Positions 43,989 to 54,408 of a stretch of 64,000 bases of DNA are shown piece after piece. Both the position numbers and the translations under genes were made by a program. Each line of letters starts with the position of its first letter. Positions within the stretch are counted from its first letter, which is position 1. The stretch lies in the NCBI RefSeq assembly GCF_014635845.1, contig NZ_BMDP01000002.1:372001-436000 (forward strand), written 5' to 3'. Origin of the DNA: Oxalicibacterium solurbis (GTDB lineage Bacteria > Pseudomonadota > Gammaproteobacteria > Burkholderiales > Burkholderiaceae_D). The notes under the pieces are model-generated. The model saw only the letters and a program-made list of their open reading frames with translations. It ran no database searches and was not told where the DNA came from.

Positions 43989-44483
43989 ATGCAAATTCGT
44001 ACAGTATTGTTCGTCATTATTCTGGGAGCCATCGGCGGATTGGCGGCACTGAACTGGGAAACCTTCAACGCGCCGACTGAACTATGGCTGGGCATAACGA
44101 CGGTGCAGGCACCGCTGGGATTGGTGATGCTGGGGCTGACGGCGGTGCTGACCGCATTTTTCCTGATCTTCATCGTTTATCTGCAATCGTCGGTGCTTCT
44201 GGAAGCGCGCCGTCACGCGAAGGAATTGCAGACAAACCGCGAACTGGCCGATCAGGCGGAGGCTTCCCGCTTCACGGAGCTGCGCCGCTTCATCGAACTG
44301 GAACTGCGCTCCGTCGTGCAGCAGGACGCCGAAACGCGCACCGCGCTGCTGGCGCGACTCGATCGTCTCGATACGGAATTGCTGGCCGCGGTGAATCAGT
44401 CAGGTAATACGCTGGCGGCTTATATCGGCGAAGTGGAAGACCGCCTGGAGCGCGACGGCAAGGTCGATAGGCCGCATGCATGA
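43989..44483 (+). CDS. LapA/DUF1049-like membrane protein
   Basis: 164 residues: two TM segments (about 5-22 and 42-66) around a short periplasmic loop, then a cytosolic helical region (LLEARRHAKELQTNRELADQAE and onward) predicted to be coiled coil. This resembles lipopolysaccharide assembly protein A-domain proteins, but with an unusually long C-terminal helix. Strong AGGAGGCGCC before ATG 43989. Confidence 0.72.
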   Translation: MQIRTVLFVIILGAIGGLAALNWETFNAPTELWLGITTVQAPLGLVMLGLTAVLTAFFLIFIVYLQSSVLLEARRHAKELQTNRELADQAEASRFTELRRFIELELRSVVQQDAETRTALLARLDRLDTELLAAVNQSGNTLAAYIGEVEDRLERDGKVDRPHA

Positions 44484-44572
44484 TCTGTTATTAAATTTCC
44501 ATGAAGAAATAAAGTCCGGAACGAAAAGGTTACATCGGCTAAACTGGCGAAGTTGCTTTTCGGAACGGACGC

Positions 44573-44986
44573 ATGGCGAAGAAGGGACAATCGGACAATT
44601 CCACGGTCTACATCCTGCTGGCGGTGGTGTGCACCATCCTGTGCGCGGCCATGATGTGGATGTACTTCGACTACAAGCAGCGTACGGCATCGTATGTCGC
44701 GTATGCGAGCTTTGGTCCGATGGTCGTGCGCAATTCGGATTTTTCCATCCGTGCAACGGTGGCCGTGCAGGCGCGCAGTGCGGACGTGTCCTGGTTCGAG
44801 AGCAATAAAGGTGCGGTGAACTTCGCATTGCAGGCCGCACTGGCCAAGGCCGATCCGGCGCGTGTGCGCAAGCCGGGCGGCGTGGCCTACGTGCAGGGCT
44901 TGCTGCGCGATTCGGTCAACGGCAGGCTGGGTATGTACGCAGCGCAGGACATCGTCCTGACCGATTTCCTCATCCAGCAGAACTGA
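44573..44986 (+). CDS. FliL-like membrane-anchored protein
   Basis: 137 residues with one N-terminal TM (about 13-31) and a periplasmic domain. ADPARVRKPGGVAYVQGLLRDSVNG and the ending AAQDIVLTDFLIQ resemble the C-terminal half of flagellar FliL proteins. No flagellar genes are adjacent. It lies 89 bases after the LapA-like gene. Confidence 0.6.
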   Translation: MAKKGQSDNSTVYILLAVVCTILCAAMMWMYFDYKQRTASYVAYASFGPMVVRNSDFSIRATVAVQARSADVSWFESNKGAVNFALQAALAKADPARVRKPGGVAYVQGLLRDSVNGRLGMYAAQDIVLTDFLIQQN

Positions 44987-45049
44987 TCGTCTACGTCCGC
45001 TGCAGGCAGGCATTACAATGCCGTTACCGCAATCGCGAACGCTTCACCG

Positions 45050-45271
45050 ATGAGTACCGACAATCCCGACGATCATTCTCCCGACGCACGCCGCAATTCG
45101 TTGCGTCCCGATTCCCCATGCGCTGGTTATTGCTCCACTTCGCATGGCGATGAAGTCTGCAAGGGCTGTGGCCGTACCTGGGACGAAGTGCTGAACTGGA
45201 TCATTTATACCGACGAGGAAAAAGCCGCCGTCTGGGCGCGGCTGGAAGCGGCGGGGCTGGTCAAGCGCTAA
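45050..45271 (+). CDS. DUF1289 family protein
   Basis: 73 residues carrying the DUF1289 four-cysteine pattern SPCAGYCSTSHGDEVCKGCGRTWDE, probably a small zinc- or iron-binding protein. Its function is unknown across the family. It starts ATG 45050 and is followed after 193 bases by prfC. Confidence 0.88.
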   Translation: MSTDNPDDHSPDARRNSLRPDSPCAGYCSTSHGDEVCKGCGRTWDEVLNWIIYTDEEKAAVWARLEAAGLVKR

Positions 45272-45464
45272 CGTTGTACTGACACTGCGCCGATTCCGTG
45301 CAATTTTTATTGCTTCCCGAACTGCGCGCTAAATCTTGCAGGCCGAATCCGGCGGTATTTCCGGTGTTGCCGCAACGGCAAGCCGGGCCGGCAACACCGC
45401 ATGCCGATTGGACTTCAAGACGGGGAATCGGTAGACTTGTGGCCTTTTTCCAAGGGCACTCTTC

Positions 45465-47159
45465 ATGTCCGTCACGCCCGATTTCCCTGTCGATTCCTCC
45501 GTTCCTGATTCCGCCGATGCGGGGCTTGCCGAAACCGGTAGCGAAACGCGCACCGTTTCCTCTGAACTGATTGCCAAGGAGGTCGCGCGCCGTCGCACCT
45601 TCGGCATCATTTCCCACCCGGATGCCGGTAAAACCACGCTGACCGAGAAGCTGCTGCTGTTCTCGGGCGCGATCCAGCTCGCCGGTACCGTCAAGGGCCG
45701 CAAGAGCGGCCGCCATGCGACTTCCGACTGGATGGAAATCGAAAAGCAGCGCGGCATTTCGGTCGCCAGCTCGGTGATGCAGTTCGAGTATCGCGACCAC
45801 GTGGTCAACCTGCTCGATACGCCGGGCCACCAGGATTTTTCCGAAGATACCTATCGCGTGCTGACGGCCGTCGACTCCGCGTTGATGGTGATCGATGCCG
45901 CCAAGGGCGTCGAGGAACAGACGATCAAGCTGCTGAACGTCTGCCGCATGCGCAACACGCCGATCGTCACCTTCATGAACAAGCTGGACCGCGAAACGCG
46001 TGATCCGCTGGAACTGCTGGACGAAGTGGAATCGGTGCTGAAGATCGAATGTGCGCCGGTGACCTGGCCGATCGGCATGGGCAAGAATTTCCGCGGTGTC
46101 TATCACCTGCTGCGCGACGAGATCATGCTGTTCGCGCCCGGCAGCGAGAAGGCCGACCAGACCTTCGAGATCGTCAAGGGCATCGATAATCCGAAGCTGG
46201 TCGAGATGTTCCCACTCGAGATCGAGCAATTGAAGATGGAAGTGGAACTGGTGCACGGCGCATCGCATCCTTTCGATCTCGATGCCTTCCTGGCGGGAAC
46301 GCGTACGCCGGTGTTCTTCGGTTCCGCGATCAACAACTTCGGTGTGCGCGAGATTCTCAATGCGCTGCTCGACTGGGCGCAGCCGCCGCGTGAGCGCGAT
46401 GCGACCGTGCGCGCCGTGCAGCCGACCGAGACGCCGTTTTCCGGTTTCGTTTTCAAGATCCAGGCCAATATGGACCCGGCGCATCGCGACCGCATTGCTT
46501 TCCTGCGCGTCTGTTCGGGGCGCTTCGAGCGCGGCATGAAGGTGAAGCATCTGCGCCTGAATCGCGAGATCAAGGTATCCAGTGTCGTTACCTTCATGGC
46601 ATCCAGCCGCGAACAGGTCGAGGAAGCCTATGCCGGCGACATCATCGGCCTGCCCAACCACGGCAACATGCAGATCGGCGACAGCTTTTCCGAGGGCGAA
46701 CTGCTGCAGTTCACCGGCATTCCGTACTTCGCACCGGAGTTCTTCCGTTCGGTGCGCCTGCGCAATCCGCTGAAGATCAAGCAGTTGCAGAAGGGTTTGC
46801 AGCAGCTGGGCGAAGAAGGCGCGATCCAGGTGTTCAAGCCGATCAACAGCAGCGACATGGTACTGGGCGGCGTCGGCGTGCTGCAGTTCGAGGTGGTGGC
46901 AAGCCGCCTGATGAACGAGTATGGCGTCGATGCGGTGTTCGAAGGCACAAGCATCAGCACCGCGCGCTGGATTTCCTGTGATGACAAGAAGAAGCTGGCC
47001 GAATTCGAGAAATCGTCGGCCGGCCACAATCTCGCGCACGATGCGGCAGGCAACCTCGCGTATCTCGCGACATCGGGCGTCAACCTGCGCCTGACGCAGG
47101 AACGCTGGCCGGATATCGTTTTCCACGAAACGCGCGAGCACGCCGCCAAACTGGATTGA
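45465..47159 (+). CDS. prfC: Peptide chain release factor 3
   Basis: A 564-residue translational GTPase: G1 [11 protein letters not shown]2 region with [11 protein letters not shown]3 [13 protein letters not shown]4 MNKLDRE. The N-terminus has about 35 extra residues (rich in Ser, Asp and Pro) before the usual RF3 start, so the true initiation codon could be downstream. It recycles RF1 and RF2 from the ribosome after peptide release. Confidence 0.95.
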   Translation: MSVTPDFPVDSSVPDSADAGLAETGSETRTVSSELIAKEVARRRTFGIISHPDAGKTTLTEKLLLFSGAIQLAGTVKGRKSGRHATSDWMEIEKQRGISVASSVMQFEYRDHVVNLLDTPGHQDFSEDTYRVLTAVDSALMVIDAAKGVEEQTIKLLNVCRMRNTPIVTFMNKLDRETRDPLELLDEVESVLKIECAPVTWPIGMGKNFRGVYHLLRDEIMLFAPGSEKADQTFEIVKGIDNPKLVEMFPLEIEQLKMEVELVHGASHPFDLDAFLAGTRTPVFFGSAINNFGVREILNALLDWAQPPRERDATVRAVQPTETPFSGFVFKIQANMDPAHRDRIAFLRVCSGRFERGMKVKHLRLNREIKVSSVVTFMASSREQVEEAYAGDIIGLPNHGNMQIGDSFSEGELLQFTGIPYFAPEFFRSVRLRNPLKIKQLQKGLQQLGEEGAIQVFKPINSSDMVLGGVGVLQFEVVASRLMNEYGVDAVFEGTSISTARWISCDDKKKLAEFEKSSAGHNLAHDAAGNLAYLATSGVNLRLTQERWPDIVFHETREHAAKLD

Positions 47160-47202
47160 TCCTGGGGCTATCCTTCCCCGATCTTTACTGATTCTTGCTG
47201 AT

Positions 47203-47232
47203 CAATGCGCGGCTTGTGCGCCGCGCATTGAC
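47203..47232. repeat. Perfect 12-base inverted repeat after prfC
   Basis: TCAATGCGCGGC and GCCGCGCATTGA around a six-base loop. A strong RNA hairpin without a U-run, so possibly a mRNA 3' end stabiliser or an intergenic palindromic repeat copy. Confidence 0.6.
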
Positions 47233-47294
47233 AGGCATGCAAATCATGCAACATCATGCGAGCGATCGTATCGATGTTGCCGATGGAGACGTGC

Positions 47295-48641
47295 ATGCCG
47301 AAAAAATTCAAGTTCACCAGTTTTTCCCTGCGCGATCTGCTGATCACGATCGGGCCGTTGACGGTGCTGATCGTCGTCCTCGGCTATTTCGCCTACAAGC
47401 TGGTCAACCCGTTCCCGCCGAAGGAAGTGACCATCTCGACCGGACAGGAAAACAGCGCTTACGCCTCGTTTGGCCGGCAATATGCGACAGCACTGGACAA
47501 GTTCGGTATCAAGGTCACGTTGAAACCGTCGCAGGGCGCGCTGGAGAACCTGCAGCGCCTGAAGGACGATGAGGCGGATATCGACATCGCCTTCGTGCAG
47601 GGCGGTTCGGCGCAGCAGGAAGATGCGGAAGAGTACGGACTGGTTTCTCTCGGCAACCTGTTTTCCGAACCGGTCTGGCTGTTCTATCGCGAAGGGCTGG
47701 ATCTGCAGCGGCTGACGCAGCTGAAAGGTCTGCGCGTCAACGTCGGTGCGGAAGGCAGCGGGATTCCGAAACTGTTCCGCGATTTGCTGAAAGTCAATGG
47801 CGTGAAGGAAGAAAGCGTGCGCATCAGTACGCTGGACGACAAGCCGGCAGTCGATGCGCTGCTGGCCGGCCGCATCGATGCTGCAGTGTTCAGTTCCGCG
47901 CCCAATAGCGCATTGATCCAGAAGCTGTTGCGTACATCGAAGATCGATCTGTTCGATTTCTATCAGGCGGAAGCCTATTCGCGGCGCATTCCCTATCTGT
48001 CGCCAGTGACGCTGCCGCGCGGCATCGTCGATCTGGGGCGCGACCAGCCGCCGCGCGATGTGCATCTGATTGCACTGACGACCACGCTGGTGGCACGCGA
48101 AGACTTGCATCCGGCGCTGATCAATCTGTTTGCACAGGCGGCCGTGAACATTCACGGCAGTGCAGGCTGGTTCCGCAAGCGTGGCGAATTCCCGAATGCC
48201 AGCTATGCGGATATTCCCGTCGTGCCGGCGGCGATCAAGCTGTATCGGGACGGCCCACCGCTGCTGCAGCGCTACCTGCCGTTCTGGGTCGCTAATTTCT
48301 TCGAACGCATGTGGCTGGTTCTGGTTGCATTGCTGGCGTTGATTCTCCCGCTGTCGCGCGTGGTGCCGCCGTTATACGTCTGGAAGGTGCGTTCGCGCGT
48401 CTATCGCTGGTATGGCGAATTGCGCGTCATCGAACAGACCGTGGAAGAGGCACCGCCGGAATCGCGCGCGGAAATTTATGCGGCACAGTTCCGCCGGCTG
48501 GAGGAACTGGACGACAAGGTCAATCACATTTCGATTCCGTTGTCGTTTGCCGACGAACTGTATCGCCTGCGCAGCAGCATCGGGCTGGTGCGCAAGCGCG
48601 TGTTGCGATTGATCGAGGAGGAGAAGGCAGCGCGGAATTGA
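47295..48641 (+). CDS. TAXI-family periplasmic solute-binding protein, membrane-anchored
   Basis: 448 residues. One N-terminal TM (about 14-34), then a TAXI/NMT1-like binding domain starting VTISTGQENSAYASFGRQYA, and a second TM at about 340-362 followed by a cytosolic helical tail (LRVIEQTVEEAPPESRAEI). Two membrane spans around the binding domain differ from a free TRAP binding protein, and no TRAP permease gene is adjacent. ATG 47295 follows GGAGACGTGC. Confidence 0.82.
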   Translation: MPKKFKFTSFSLRDLLITIGPLTVLIVVLGYFAYKLVNPFPPKEVTISTGQENSAYASFGRQYATALDKFGIKVTLKPSQGALENLQRLKDDEADIDIAFVQGGSAQQEDAEEYGLVSLGNLFSEPVWLFYREGLDLQRLTQLKGLRVNVGAEGSGIPKLFRDLLKVNGVKEESVRISTLDDKPAVDALLAGRIDAAVFSSAPNSALIQKLLRTSKIDLFDFYQAEAYSRRIPYLSPVTLPRGIVDLGRDQPPRDVHLIALTTTLVAREDLHPALINLFAQAAVNIHGSAGWFRKRGEFPNASYADIPVVPAAIKLYRDGPPLLQRYLPFWVANFFERMWLVLVALLALILPLSRVVPPLYVWKVRSRVYRWYGELRVIEQTVEEAPPESRAEIYAAQFRRLEELDDKVNHISIPLSFADELYRLRSSIGLVRKRVLRLIEEEKAARN

Positions 48642-48706
48642 TGACAAAGTAATGTCAAAGCGACGTCACTCTGGCGCCGCTTTCCTTGATGTCTTTCTGA
48701 TCCGAA

Positions 48707-49168
48707 TCAGGCGCCATTCCACGGCAGGCCAGCCTTGCACCAGCCGTTGACAGTCTTGCGATGGCCTTCGCCATCCTTTTCTCCCTCGAATCCTTCCAGG
48801 ATATCGAAGCAGTTGGCATAACCGTTCTCGGTTGCCAGCTTTGCCGCATGACGAGAGCGTACCCCGCTGCGACACAGGAACAGCACGGTATCTTCCTTGC
48901 CGGCCGCCTGTACTAGTTGCTGCAGGAATTCCGGATTCGGCGTGCCGCCCGGATAAAGATTCCATTGCACGGCACTTTGCTGCTCGGGCGCGATGGCAGG
49001 GCGGCCGATCCAGTCGCGTTCGGCATTGGTGCGTACGTCGACCAGCTTCACTTTCGTATCTGATTGCAGCAATGCATAGGCTTCCTGCGGAGTCATTGCG
49101 CCGGCATAAGGCAGTTGGTTTTCTTGCGCGCGTTGTTTCGCGATGGCGAGGATATCGGATGGGTCCAT
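48707..49168 (-). CDS. Rhodanese-like sulfurtransferase
   Basis: 153 residues, single rhodanese domain: VKLVDVRTNAERDWIG, then the active-site loop LCRSGVRSR with its Cys, followed by HAAKLATENGYANC. Cytosolic. It lies 66 bases downstream of nhaA on the same strand, so probably co-transcribed. ATG 49168 is used (an in-frame GTG at 49180 is possible). Confidence 0.88.
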   Translation of the reverse strand: MDPSDILAIAKQRAQENQLPYAGAMTPQEAYALLQSDTKVKLVDVRTNAERDWIGRPAIAPEQQSAVQWNLYPGGTPNPEFLQQLVQAAGKEDTVLFLCRSGVRSRHAAKLATENGYANCFDILEGFEGEKDGEGHRKTVNGWCKAGLPWNGA

Positions 49169-49234
49169 GTCAGTTTCCACAGAAGTTTCACGGGAATTTC
49201 ATTCGTGCGGCAGAGATATTTCTTTGTGCTGCGT

Positions 49235-50617
49235 TCAGTGTTGCGACGATGGTTGCCGATCGGCCAGAGCCGTTTGTCTCCTGGCACGGATGGCGCCCCA
49301 CATCAGGCCAAGTATCGCGGCGCAAAGCGAGGCAAGCAACACGCCGAGCTTGGCCGCACCAAGCAGATTGGCATCGACAAACGCCAAGTTGGCGATGAAG
49401 ATGGACATCGTGAAGCCGATGCCGGCCAGCAGGCCGACCAGGCAGACGCTGCCCCAGTTGACGCCGGGCGGCAGCGCACACAGGCCGAGACGCACGGCAA
49501 TCCAGCTCGCACTGATGACGCCTACCGGCTTGCCGATGACGAGCGCCAGCAGCACACCGAGCATGACGACGGTCGAGCCGTCGGCAGAAAGATCGACGCC
49601 GTCCAGCGTTACGCCGGCATTGGCAAGCGCGAAGATTGGCATTATTCCGAAGGCGACCCACGGATGCAGAGCCATCTGTACGCGGCTGACCGGCGGCAGC
49701 AGCGCGCGTTGCGCATACCGCAGTTGTTTCAGCGGTTCCGCCAGGTTGTGCGCTTCGATTTTCGGCGCTTCATTGTGCGTCCACAATTCCTTGACGGCCC
49801 TGGCTGCCATGTCCAGCGGACGTTCGCGGGTGGGCGCGGAAAAGACCGGCGTCATCAGGCCAAGCACCACGCCGGCCAGCGTTGGATGGGCGCCGGTCTT
49901 CAGCAGTCCGATCCAGAGTACGGCACCCGGCAGCACGTAGGCATAGGCGGAACCGACGCCGATTCGCTGCAGCCCCAGCACCATCAGAATGCCGATTGCC
50001 GCGATGACGAAACCGCTGTAGTCGAGACCGGCCGAATAGAAGAGCGCGATGATCAGGACGGCTGCGATATCGTCGATGATCGCCAGCGCCAGCAGGAAGA
50101 TGCGGACATTGACCGGAACCGAGCGGCCCAGCAACGCCAGCACGCCGACTGCAAAGGCGATGTCGGTCGCGGTCGGCACCGCCCAGCCGTGCGCTTGCGT
50201 GCCGGTGTGGTTGAATGCGAGATAGATGAGGGCAGGCACCATGACGCCACCTGCGGCAGCGGTCAGCGGCAAGGCGGCCAATTTCAGGCTGGCCAGTGCG
50301 CCTTCGTGGATTTCACGGCGGATCTCCATGCCGACGACGAGAAAGAACACCGTCATCAGCACATCGTTGATCATGAAATGCAGCGATTGCGAAACGGTCC
50401 AGTCGCCGAAGGAAAAAGCGACTTCGGTATGCCACAGATGGTGGTAGCTGTCGGCGAACGGAGAATTGGCCCAGATGAGGGCGATGGCGGCGGCGGCCAG
50501 CAGTACGACGCCGCTGAAGGCTTCGATGTGGAGGAAACGCTCGAGTGTGGCAAAAGCGCGTTCGGCGATGCGTTGCGCGCGTGGCAGGGTGTTCTCTTGG
50601 GAAAGAGATTGATTCAT
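49235..50617 (-). CDS. nhaA: Na+/H+ antiporter NhaA
   Basis: About 460 residues with twelve TM segments. The transport aspartates lie in [12 protein letters not shown] (adjacent Asp pair) and [11 protein letters not shown]. The C-terminal half is somewhat longer than E. coli NhaA (388). Start at 50617 or 50629. It exports sodium in exchange for protons at the inner membrane. Confidence 0.92.
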   Translation of the reverse strand: MNQSLSQENTLPRAQRIAERAFATLERFLHIEAFSGVVLLAAAAIALIWANSPFADSYHHLWHTEVAFSFGDWTVSQSLHFMINDVLMTVFFLVVGMEIRREIHEGALASLKLAALPLTAAAGGVMVPALIYLAFNHTGTQAHGWAVPTATDIAFAVGVLALLGRSVPVNVRIFLLALAIIDDIAAVLIIALFYSAGLDYSGFVIAAIGILMVLGLQRIGVGSAYAYVLPGAVLWIGLLKTGAHPTLAGVVLGLMTPVFSAPTRERPLDMAARAVKELWTHNEAPKIEAHNLAEPLKQLRYAQRALLPPVSRVQMALHPWVAFGIMPIFALANAGVTLDGVDLSADGSTVVMLGVLLALVIGKPVGVISASWIAVRLGLCALPPGVNWGSVCLVGLLAGIGFTMSIFIANLAFVDANLLGAAKLGVLLASLCAAILGLMWGAIRARRQTALADRQPSSQH

Positions 50618-50768
50618 GGTCAAATCCATATCTTCGCGTGGCGGCCCGACCATCGCGTTGCCTGTCGGCTGCGAATGCAGCGCGAACACCCTGACAAGAT
50701 TTTACACAGGCAAGGGATGCCTTGCAATTCGTCTCACATTGCGGAATATTTCGGTCAATTTATTGCGA

Positions 50769-50817
50769 TGCGCCATATTGGTGCATGTTGAAATTTGAAA
50801 TGCACTCTTGCGGTGCG
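50769..50817 (+). promoter_or_regulatory. Two NtrC binding sites upstream of glnA
   Basis: TGCGCCATATTGGTGCA (50769-50785) and TGCACTCTTGCGGTGCG (50801-50817) both fit the NtrC dyad TGCACC-N4-TGGTGCA, the first with one change. Their centres are 32 bases apart, three helical turns, as in glnA enhancers. Confidence 0.75.
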
Positions 50818-50946
50818 AATTGTAAATTTGCACCGAATGTGCGCATATTGGTTTTGCATCCCTCAAAACGCTGAAAATCCGCATAAAACCTGCAATTTAG
50901 CGCTACGCCTCGTTCGGGTGCAGGCCGCCGATTTTCGTAAAGTTGG

Positions 50947-50962
50947 TGGCATGGAATCTGCT
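50947..50962 (+). promoter_or_regulatory. Sigma-54 promoter of glnA
   Basis: TGGCATGGAATCTGCT: GG (50948-50949) and GC (50960-50961) with ten bases between, as required for the -24/-12 elements. Transcription would start near 50973, about 90 bases before the glnA start. Confidence 0.7.
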
Positions 50963-51063
50963 ATTATTCCGGCGAGTTATGGACGCATGCTGTTTGACGC
51001 AAGCCTCAGCACGGATCACAACCCCCAACAAATTTCGTACGTTCCCAATTTTAGGAGATTCGC

Positions 51064-52479
51064 ATGGCAAGGACGGCCGCAGAGGTCTTGAAGATGGTGA
51101 AAGACAACGAAGTCAAATTCGTTGATTTCCGCTTTGCTGATACACGGGGCAAGGAACAGCACGTTACCGTGCCGGTTTCGCATTTCGACATGGACAAGTT
51201 CGAGTCCGGTCATGCTTTCGACGGTTCGTCGATCGCCGGCTGGAAGGGTATCGAAGCATCCGACATGCTGCTGATGCCGGATCCGAATACCGCAAACATC
51301 GATCCGTTCATGGAAGAAACGACGCTGTTCATGCAGTGCGACGTTGTCGAACCATCCGACGGCAAGGGCTACGACCGCGACCCGCGCTCGATCGCCAAGC
51401 GTGCTGAAGCCTATCTGAAATCCTCCGGCCTGGGCGACACCGCCTACTTCGGTCCTGAACCGGAATTCTTCATTTTCGACGGCGTTCGCTGGAAAATCGG
51501 CATGGACGGCTGCTTCGTCAAGATCGACTCCGAAGAAGCATCGTGGAGCACCGGCGAAAAGATCGAAGGCGGCAACACCGGTCACCGTCCGGCAGTCAAG
51601 GGCGGCTACTTCCCGGTTCCACCGGTCGACAGCTTCCAGGACATGCGTTCGGAAATGTCGTTGATCCTCGAATCGATGGGCATTCCGGTTGAAGTGCATC
51701 ACCACGAAGTTGCCGGCGCAGGCCAGAACGAACTGGGCACCAAGTTCTCGACATTGGTCGAGCGCGCTGACTGGACCCAGAACCTGAAATACGTTGTGTG
51801 GAACGTTGCACACACCTACGGCAAAACGGCGACCTTCATGCCGAAACCAATCGTTGGCGACAACGGTTCGGGCATGCACGTTCACCAATCGGTCTGGAAG
51901 GACGGCAAGAACCTGTTCGCAGGCGACGGCTATGCCGGCTTGTCCGATTTCGCTCTGTACTACATCGGCGGCATCATCAAGCACGCGAAGGCACTGAACG
52001 CGATCACCAACCCAGGCACCAACTCGTACAAGCGTCTGGTTCCAGGTTATGAAGCACCGGTCAAGCTGGCTTACTCGGCACGTAACCGTTCCGCTTCGAT
52101 CCGTATTCCTCACGTGTCGAACCCGAAAGGCCGTCGCGTCGAAGCGCGTTTCCCTGATCCTCTGGCCAACCCGTACCTGTGCTTTGCAGCTTTGCTGATG
52201 GCAGGTCTGGACGGCGTGCAGAACAAGATCCATCCAGGCGAAGCAGCATCGAAAGATCTGTACCACCTGCCGCCGGAAGAAGACAAGCTGATCCCGACCG
52301 TATGCGTTTCGCTGGAAGAAGCGTTGGATAACCTGAACAAGGACCGCGAATTCCTGACCCGTGGCGGTGTCTTCAGCGACGCAATGATCGATGCTTACAT
52401 CGAACTGAAAATGCAGGAAGTGCAGCGTTTCCGCATGACGGCACATCCAGTCGAATTCGATATGTACTACTCGCTGTAA
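51064..52479 (+). CDS. glnA: Type I glutamine synthetase
   Basis: 471 residues, standard GSI-beta length. [19 protein letters not shown] at the N-terminus, ATP-binding region [12 protein letters not shown], and the adenylylation Tyr in [10 protein letters not shown], so it is under GlnE control. AGGAGATTCGC precedes the ATG. It makes glutamine from glutamate and ammonia; NtrC and sigma-54 control is read from the upstream sites. Confidence 0.97.
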   Translation: MARTAAEVLKMVKDNEVKFVDFRFADTRGKEQHVTVPVSHFDMDKFESGHAFDGSSIAGWKGIEASDMLLMPDPNTANIDPFMEETTLFMQCDVVEPSDGKGYDRDPRSIAKRAEAYLKSSGLGDTAYFGPEPEFFIFDGVRWKIGMDGCFVKIDSEEASWSTGEKIEGGNTGHRPAVKGGYFPVPPVDSFQDMRSEMSLILESMGIPVEVHHHEVAGAGQNELGTKFSTLVERADWTQNLKYVVWNVAHTYGKTATFMPKPIVGDNGSGMHVHQSVWKDGKNLFAGDGYAGLSDFALYYIGGIIKHAKALNAITNPGTNSYKRLVPGYEAPVKLAYSARNRSASIRIPHVSNPKGRRVEARFPDPLANPYLCFAALLMAGLDGVQNKIHPGEAASKDLYHLPPEEDKLIPTVCVSLEEALDNLNKDREFLTRGGVFSDAMIDAYIELKMQEVQRFRMTAHPVEFDMYYSL

Positions 52480-52501
52480 TCGCTAGTCGAAAGCAGAATG
52501 G

Positions 52502-52535
52502 AAGCGGGAAGAGCGCAAGCTTTTCCCGCTTTTTG
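52502..52535 (+). terminator. Rho-independent terminator after glnA
   Basis: Stem AAGCGGGAA / TTCCCGCTT (52502-52510 and 52523-52531), extended by an inner AGC / GCT, ending in TTTTTG. Confidence 0.85.
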
Positions 52536-52704
52536 TTTGCCTTTCGTCCGATCTTTCCGTTTGTGATCTGCCGTCTCGCACAGCGTGTGATGTGGCGCAT
52601 TGATTTGGTGCTTCGCTGCTGGCAATCACAGTTTCATTGTTTGTCAGCGCGAGTTACTTGGCATAAACTAAGGTTTGCATTTAACACTTTCAGACAGAAA
52701 GTTT

Positions 52705-53184
52705 ATGAAACGTCAATTCGCCTTCCTGCTGTGCTCCATCATCGTGCTTCCGGTATTTGCGCAGAGCGACGTTTATCTGTGCATCGATGCCAACGGCAAC
52801 AAGGAATACAAGAACACCGGCTCCACTGCGCGTTGCAAGAAGGTCGATCTGCCGCCGATGACGACGCTTCCTGCGCCGGCGAAGAGTGCCGCGCCGGCAT
52901 CGAGGTCGACGCCATCCGCGCCACCCGATTTCCCGCGCGTGGACGATTCAGTGCAGAAGGCGCGCGACAACGAACGCCGCCAGATACTGCAGGATGAATT
53001 GCGCAAGGAAGAGAAGAAGCTCGCCGACATCCGCGGTGAATACAACAACGGCCAGCCGGAGCGCCTCGGCAGCGAGCGCAACTATGCGAAATACCAGGAA
53101 CGCACCGCCACGCTGAAGGACAATCTGGCGCGGACAGAAAAGAATGTCGAAGCCCTGAAGCGCGAACTGAATAACCTGAAATGA
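52705..53184 (+). CDS. DUF4124-domain exported protein
   Basis: 159 residues: signal peptide MKRQFAFLLCSIIVLPVFA (cleavage about residue 19), a DUF4124 segment (DVYLCIDANGNKEYKNTG), a Pro/Ala linker, and a long charged helix from about residue 85 to the end (QDELRKEEKKLADIRGEY and ARTEKNVEALKRELNN) predicted to be coiled coil. It is periplasmic, of unknown function, and sits between glnA and ntrB with its own terminator. Confidence 0.82.
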   Translation: MKRQFAFLLCSIIVLPVFAQSDVYLCIDANGNKEYKNTGSTARCKKVDLPPMTTLPAPAKSAAPASRSTPSAPPDFPRVDDSVQKARDNERRQILQDELRKEEKKLADIRGEYNNGQPERLGSERNYAKYQERTATLKDNLARTEKNVEALKRELNNLK

Positions 53185-53220
53185 ACGTGTGCGGCATCGG
53201 TACGATGTTTGCTTGAGTCT

Positions 53221-53247
53221 GGCCGCATGATGCGGCCATTCTTTTTT
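53221..53247 (+). terminator. Rho-independent terminator after the DUF4124 gene
   Basis: GGCCGCA / TGCGGCC stem (53221-53237) followed by ATTCTTTTTT. It separates the DUF4124 gene from ntrB. Confidence 0.8.
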
Positions 53248-53276
53248 GGCTGTCTATTTTTGTTGTCTGGATTTCC

Positions 53277-54350
53277 GTGAAAAAAAATGCAATTGCATTC
53301 GACGGCCTGGATCTGCTGGCATCGGCCGTGCTGGTGATGGACGGCGCCGGTCGCGTGATCTATGCCAATCCGGCCGCAGAAAACCTGTTCGAGAATTCGA
53401 GCAAGGCATTGGTCGATCACACGTTGTCGGAACTGTTCCTCAACAGCGGGGAGCTGCAACTGATGTACGAAGAGGCGCTGGCGCACCAGTTCGCCGACAA
53501 GCGCCAGGACCTGGCGCTCGAACGCGCCGGACGCGAGCCGTTGCAGGTGCACGTTGTCGTCACCACGCTTGACGATCCCGAGATGCCGGTGCTGATCGAG
53601 CTGCGCGAAAACCTGCAGCAACTGAAACTGGATCGCGAAGAGCGCCTGCTGGATCAGAGCCAGGCCAACAAGGAACTGATCCGCAATCTGGCGCACGAGA
53701 TCAAGAATCCGCTCGGCGGCATACGCGGTGCGGCGCAACTGCTGGAACTGGAAATTCCCGAACGGCACCTGAAGGAACTGCGCGAATACACGCAAGTCAT
53801 CATCAAGGAAGCCGATCGACTGCAGACATTGGTGGATCGCCTGCTGGCACCGCATCGCCGGCCACACATCGTCGGCGATGTGAACATCCATGAAGTCTGC
53901 GAGCGCGTGCGCAGCCTGATCGTCTCCGAATTCCCCAACGGCCTGAAGATTCAGCGCGATTACGATCTGTCGATTCCCGAGTTTCGCGGCGACAAGGAGC
54001 AGTTGATCCAGGCCGTTCTGAACATTGCGCACAATGCTGCGCAGGTGCTGTTGCCGCAGATGGCGAACGATGCGGCGGAAATCACGCTGCGTACGCGTAT
54101 TGCACGGCAGGTCACGTTGGCCAAGGTGCGCTACCGGCTGGCATTAGACTTGCATATCATCGATAACGGACCGGGCATTCCACCCGATATCCGCGACCGG
54201 ATTTTCTACCCGCTGGTATCGGGCAGGGATGGCGGCAGCGGATTGGGATTGACGCTGGCGCAGACGTTCGTGCAGCAGCACTTGGGTGTGATCGAATGCG
54301 AAAGCCGGCCCGGATACACGGATTTCAGGATCCTGATTCCATTGCCGTGA
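53277..54350 (+). CDS. glnL: Nitrogen regulation sensor kinase NtrB
   Basis: 357 residues: PAS domain (about 8-105, VLVMDGAGRVIYANPAAENL), His140 in RNLAHEIKNPLGGIRG, and an HATPase domain (NIAHNAAQVL, DNGPGIPPDI, GSGLGLTLAQTF). It starts GTG 53277. Cytosolic partner of NtrC; controls it according to PII signalling. Confidence 0.95.
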   Translation: MKKNAIAFDGLDLLASAVLVMDGAGRVIYANPAAENLFENSSKALVDHTLSELFLNSGELQLMYEEALAHQFADKRQDLALERAGREPLQVHVVVTTLDDPEMPVLIELRENLQQLKLDREERLLDQSQANKELIRNLAHEIKNPLGGIRGAAQLLELEIPERHLKELREYTQVIIKEADRLQTLVDRLLAPHRRPHIVGDVNIHEVCERVRSLIVSEFPNGLKIQRDYDLSIPEFRGDKEQLIQAVLNIAHNAAQVLLPQMANDAAEITLRTRIARQVTLAKVRYRLALDLHIIDNGPGIPPDIRDRIFYPLVSGRDGGSGLGLTLAQTFVQQHLGVIECESRPGYTDFRILIPLP

Positions 54351-54408
54351 GGCAGGATAACAACAGAGGCGATGCCTGCATCGCCGCGACACGGAATAAC
54401 GAAGCCAT

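Larger units (their letters stand above)
50618..51063. other. Divergent regulatory region between nhaA and glnA
   Basis: 446 bases with no gene. It contains the NtrC sites and the sigma-54 promoter listed above, plus a weaker NtrC-like dyad at about 50829-50845. The nhaA promoter must be near 50630-50760, but no motif stands out. Confidence 0.6.

Noticed and set aside
45261-47141. 626-codon frame opposite prfC
   Set aside because: prfC is unmistakable on the plus strand; the antisense product has no recognisable domain.
49064-50791. 575-codon plus-strand frame opposite nhaA
   Set aside because: Antisense shadow of nhaA and the rhodanese gene, Gln/Arg/His-rich without domains.
51016-52446. 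476-codon frame opposite glnA
   Set aside because: Antisense shadow of a certain housekeeping gene.
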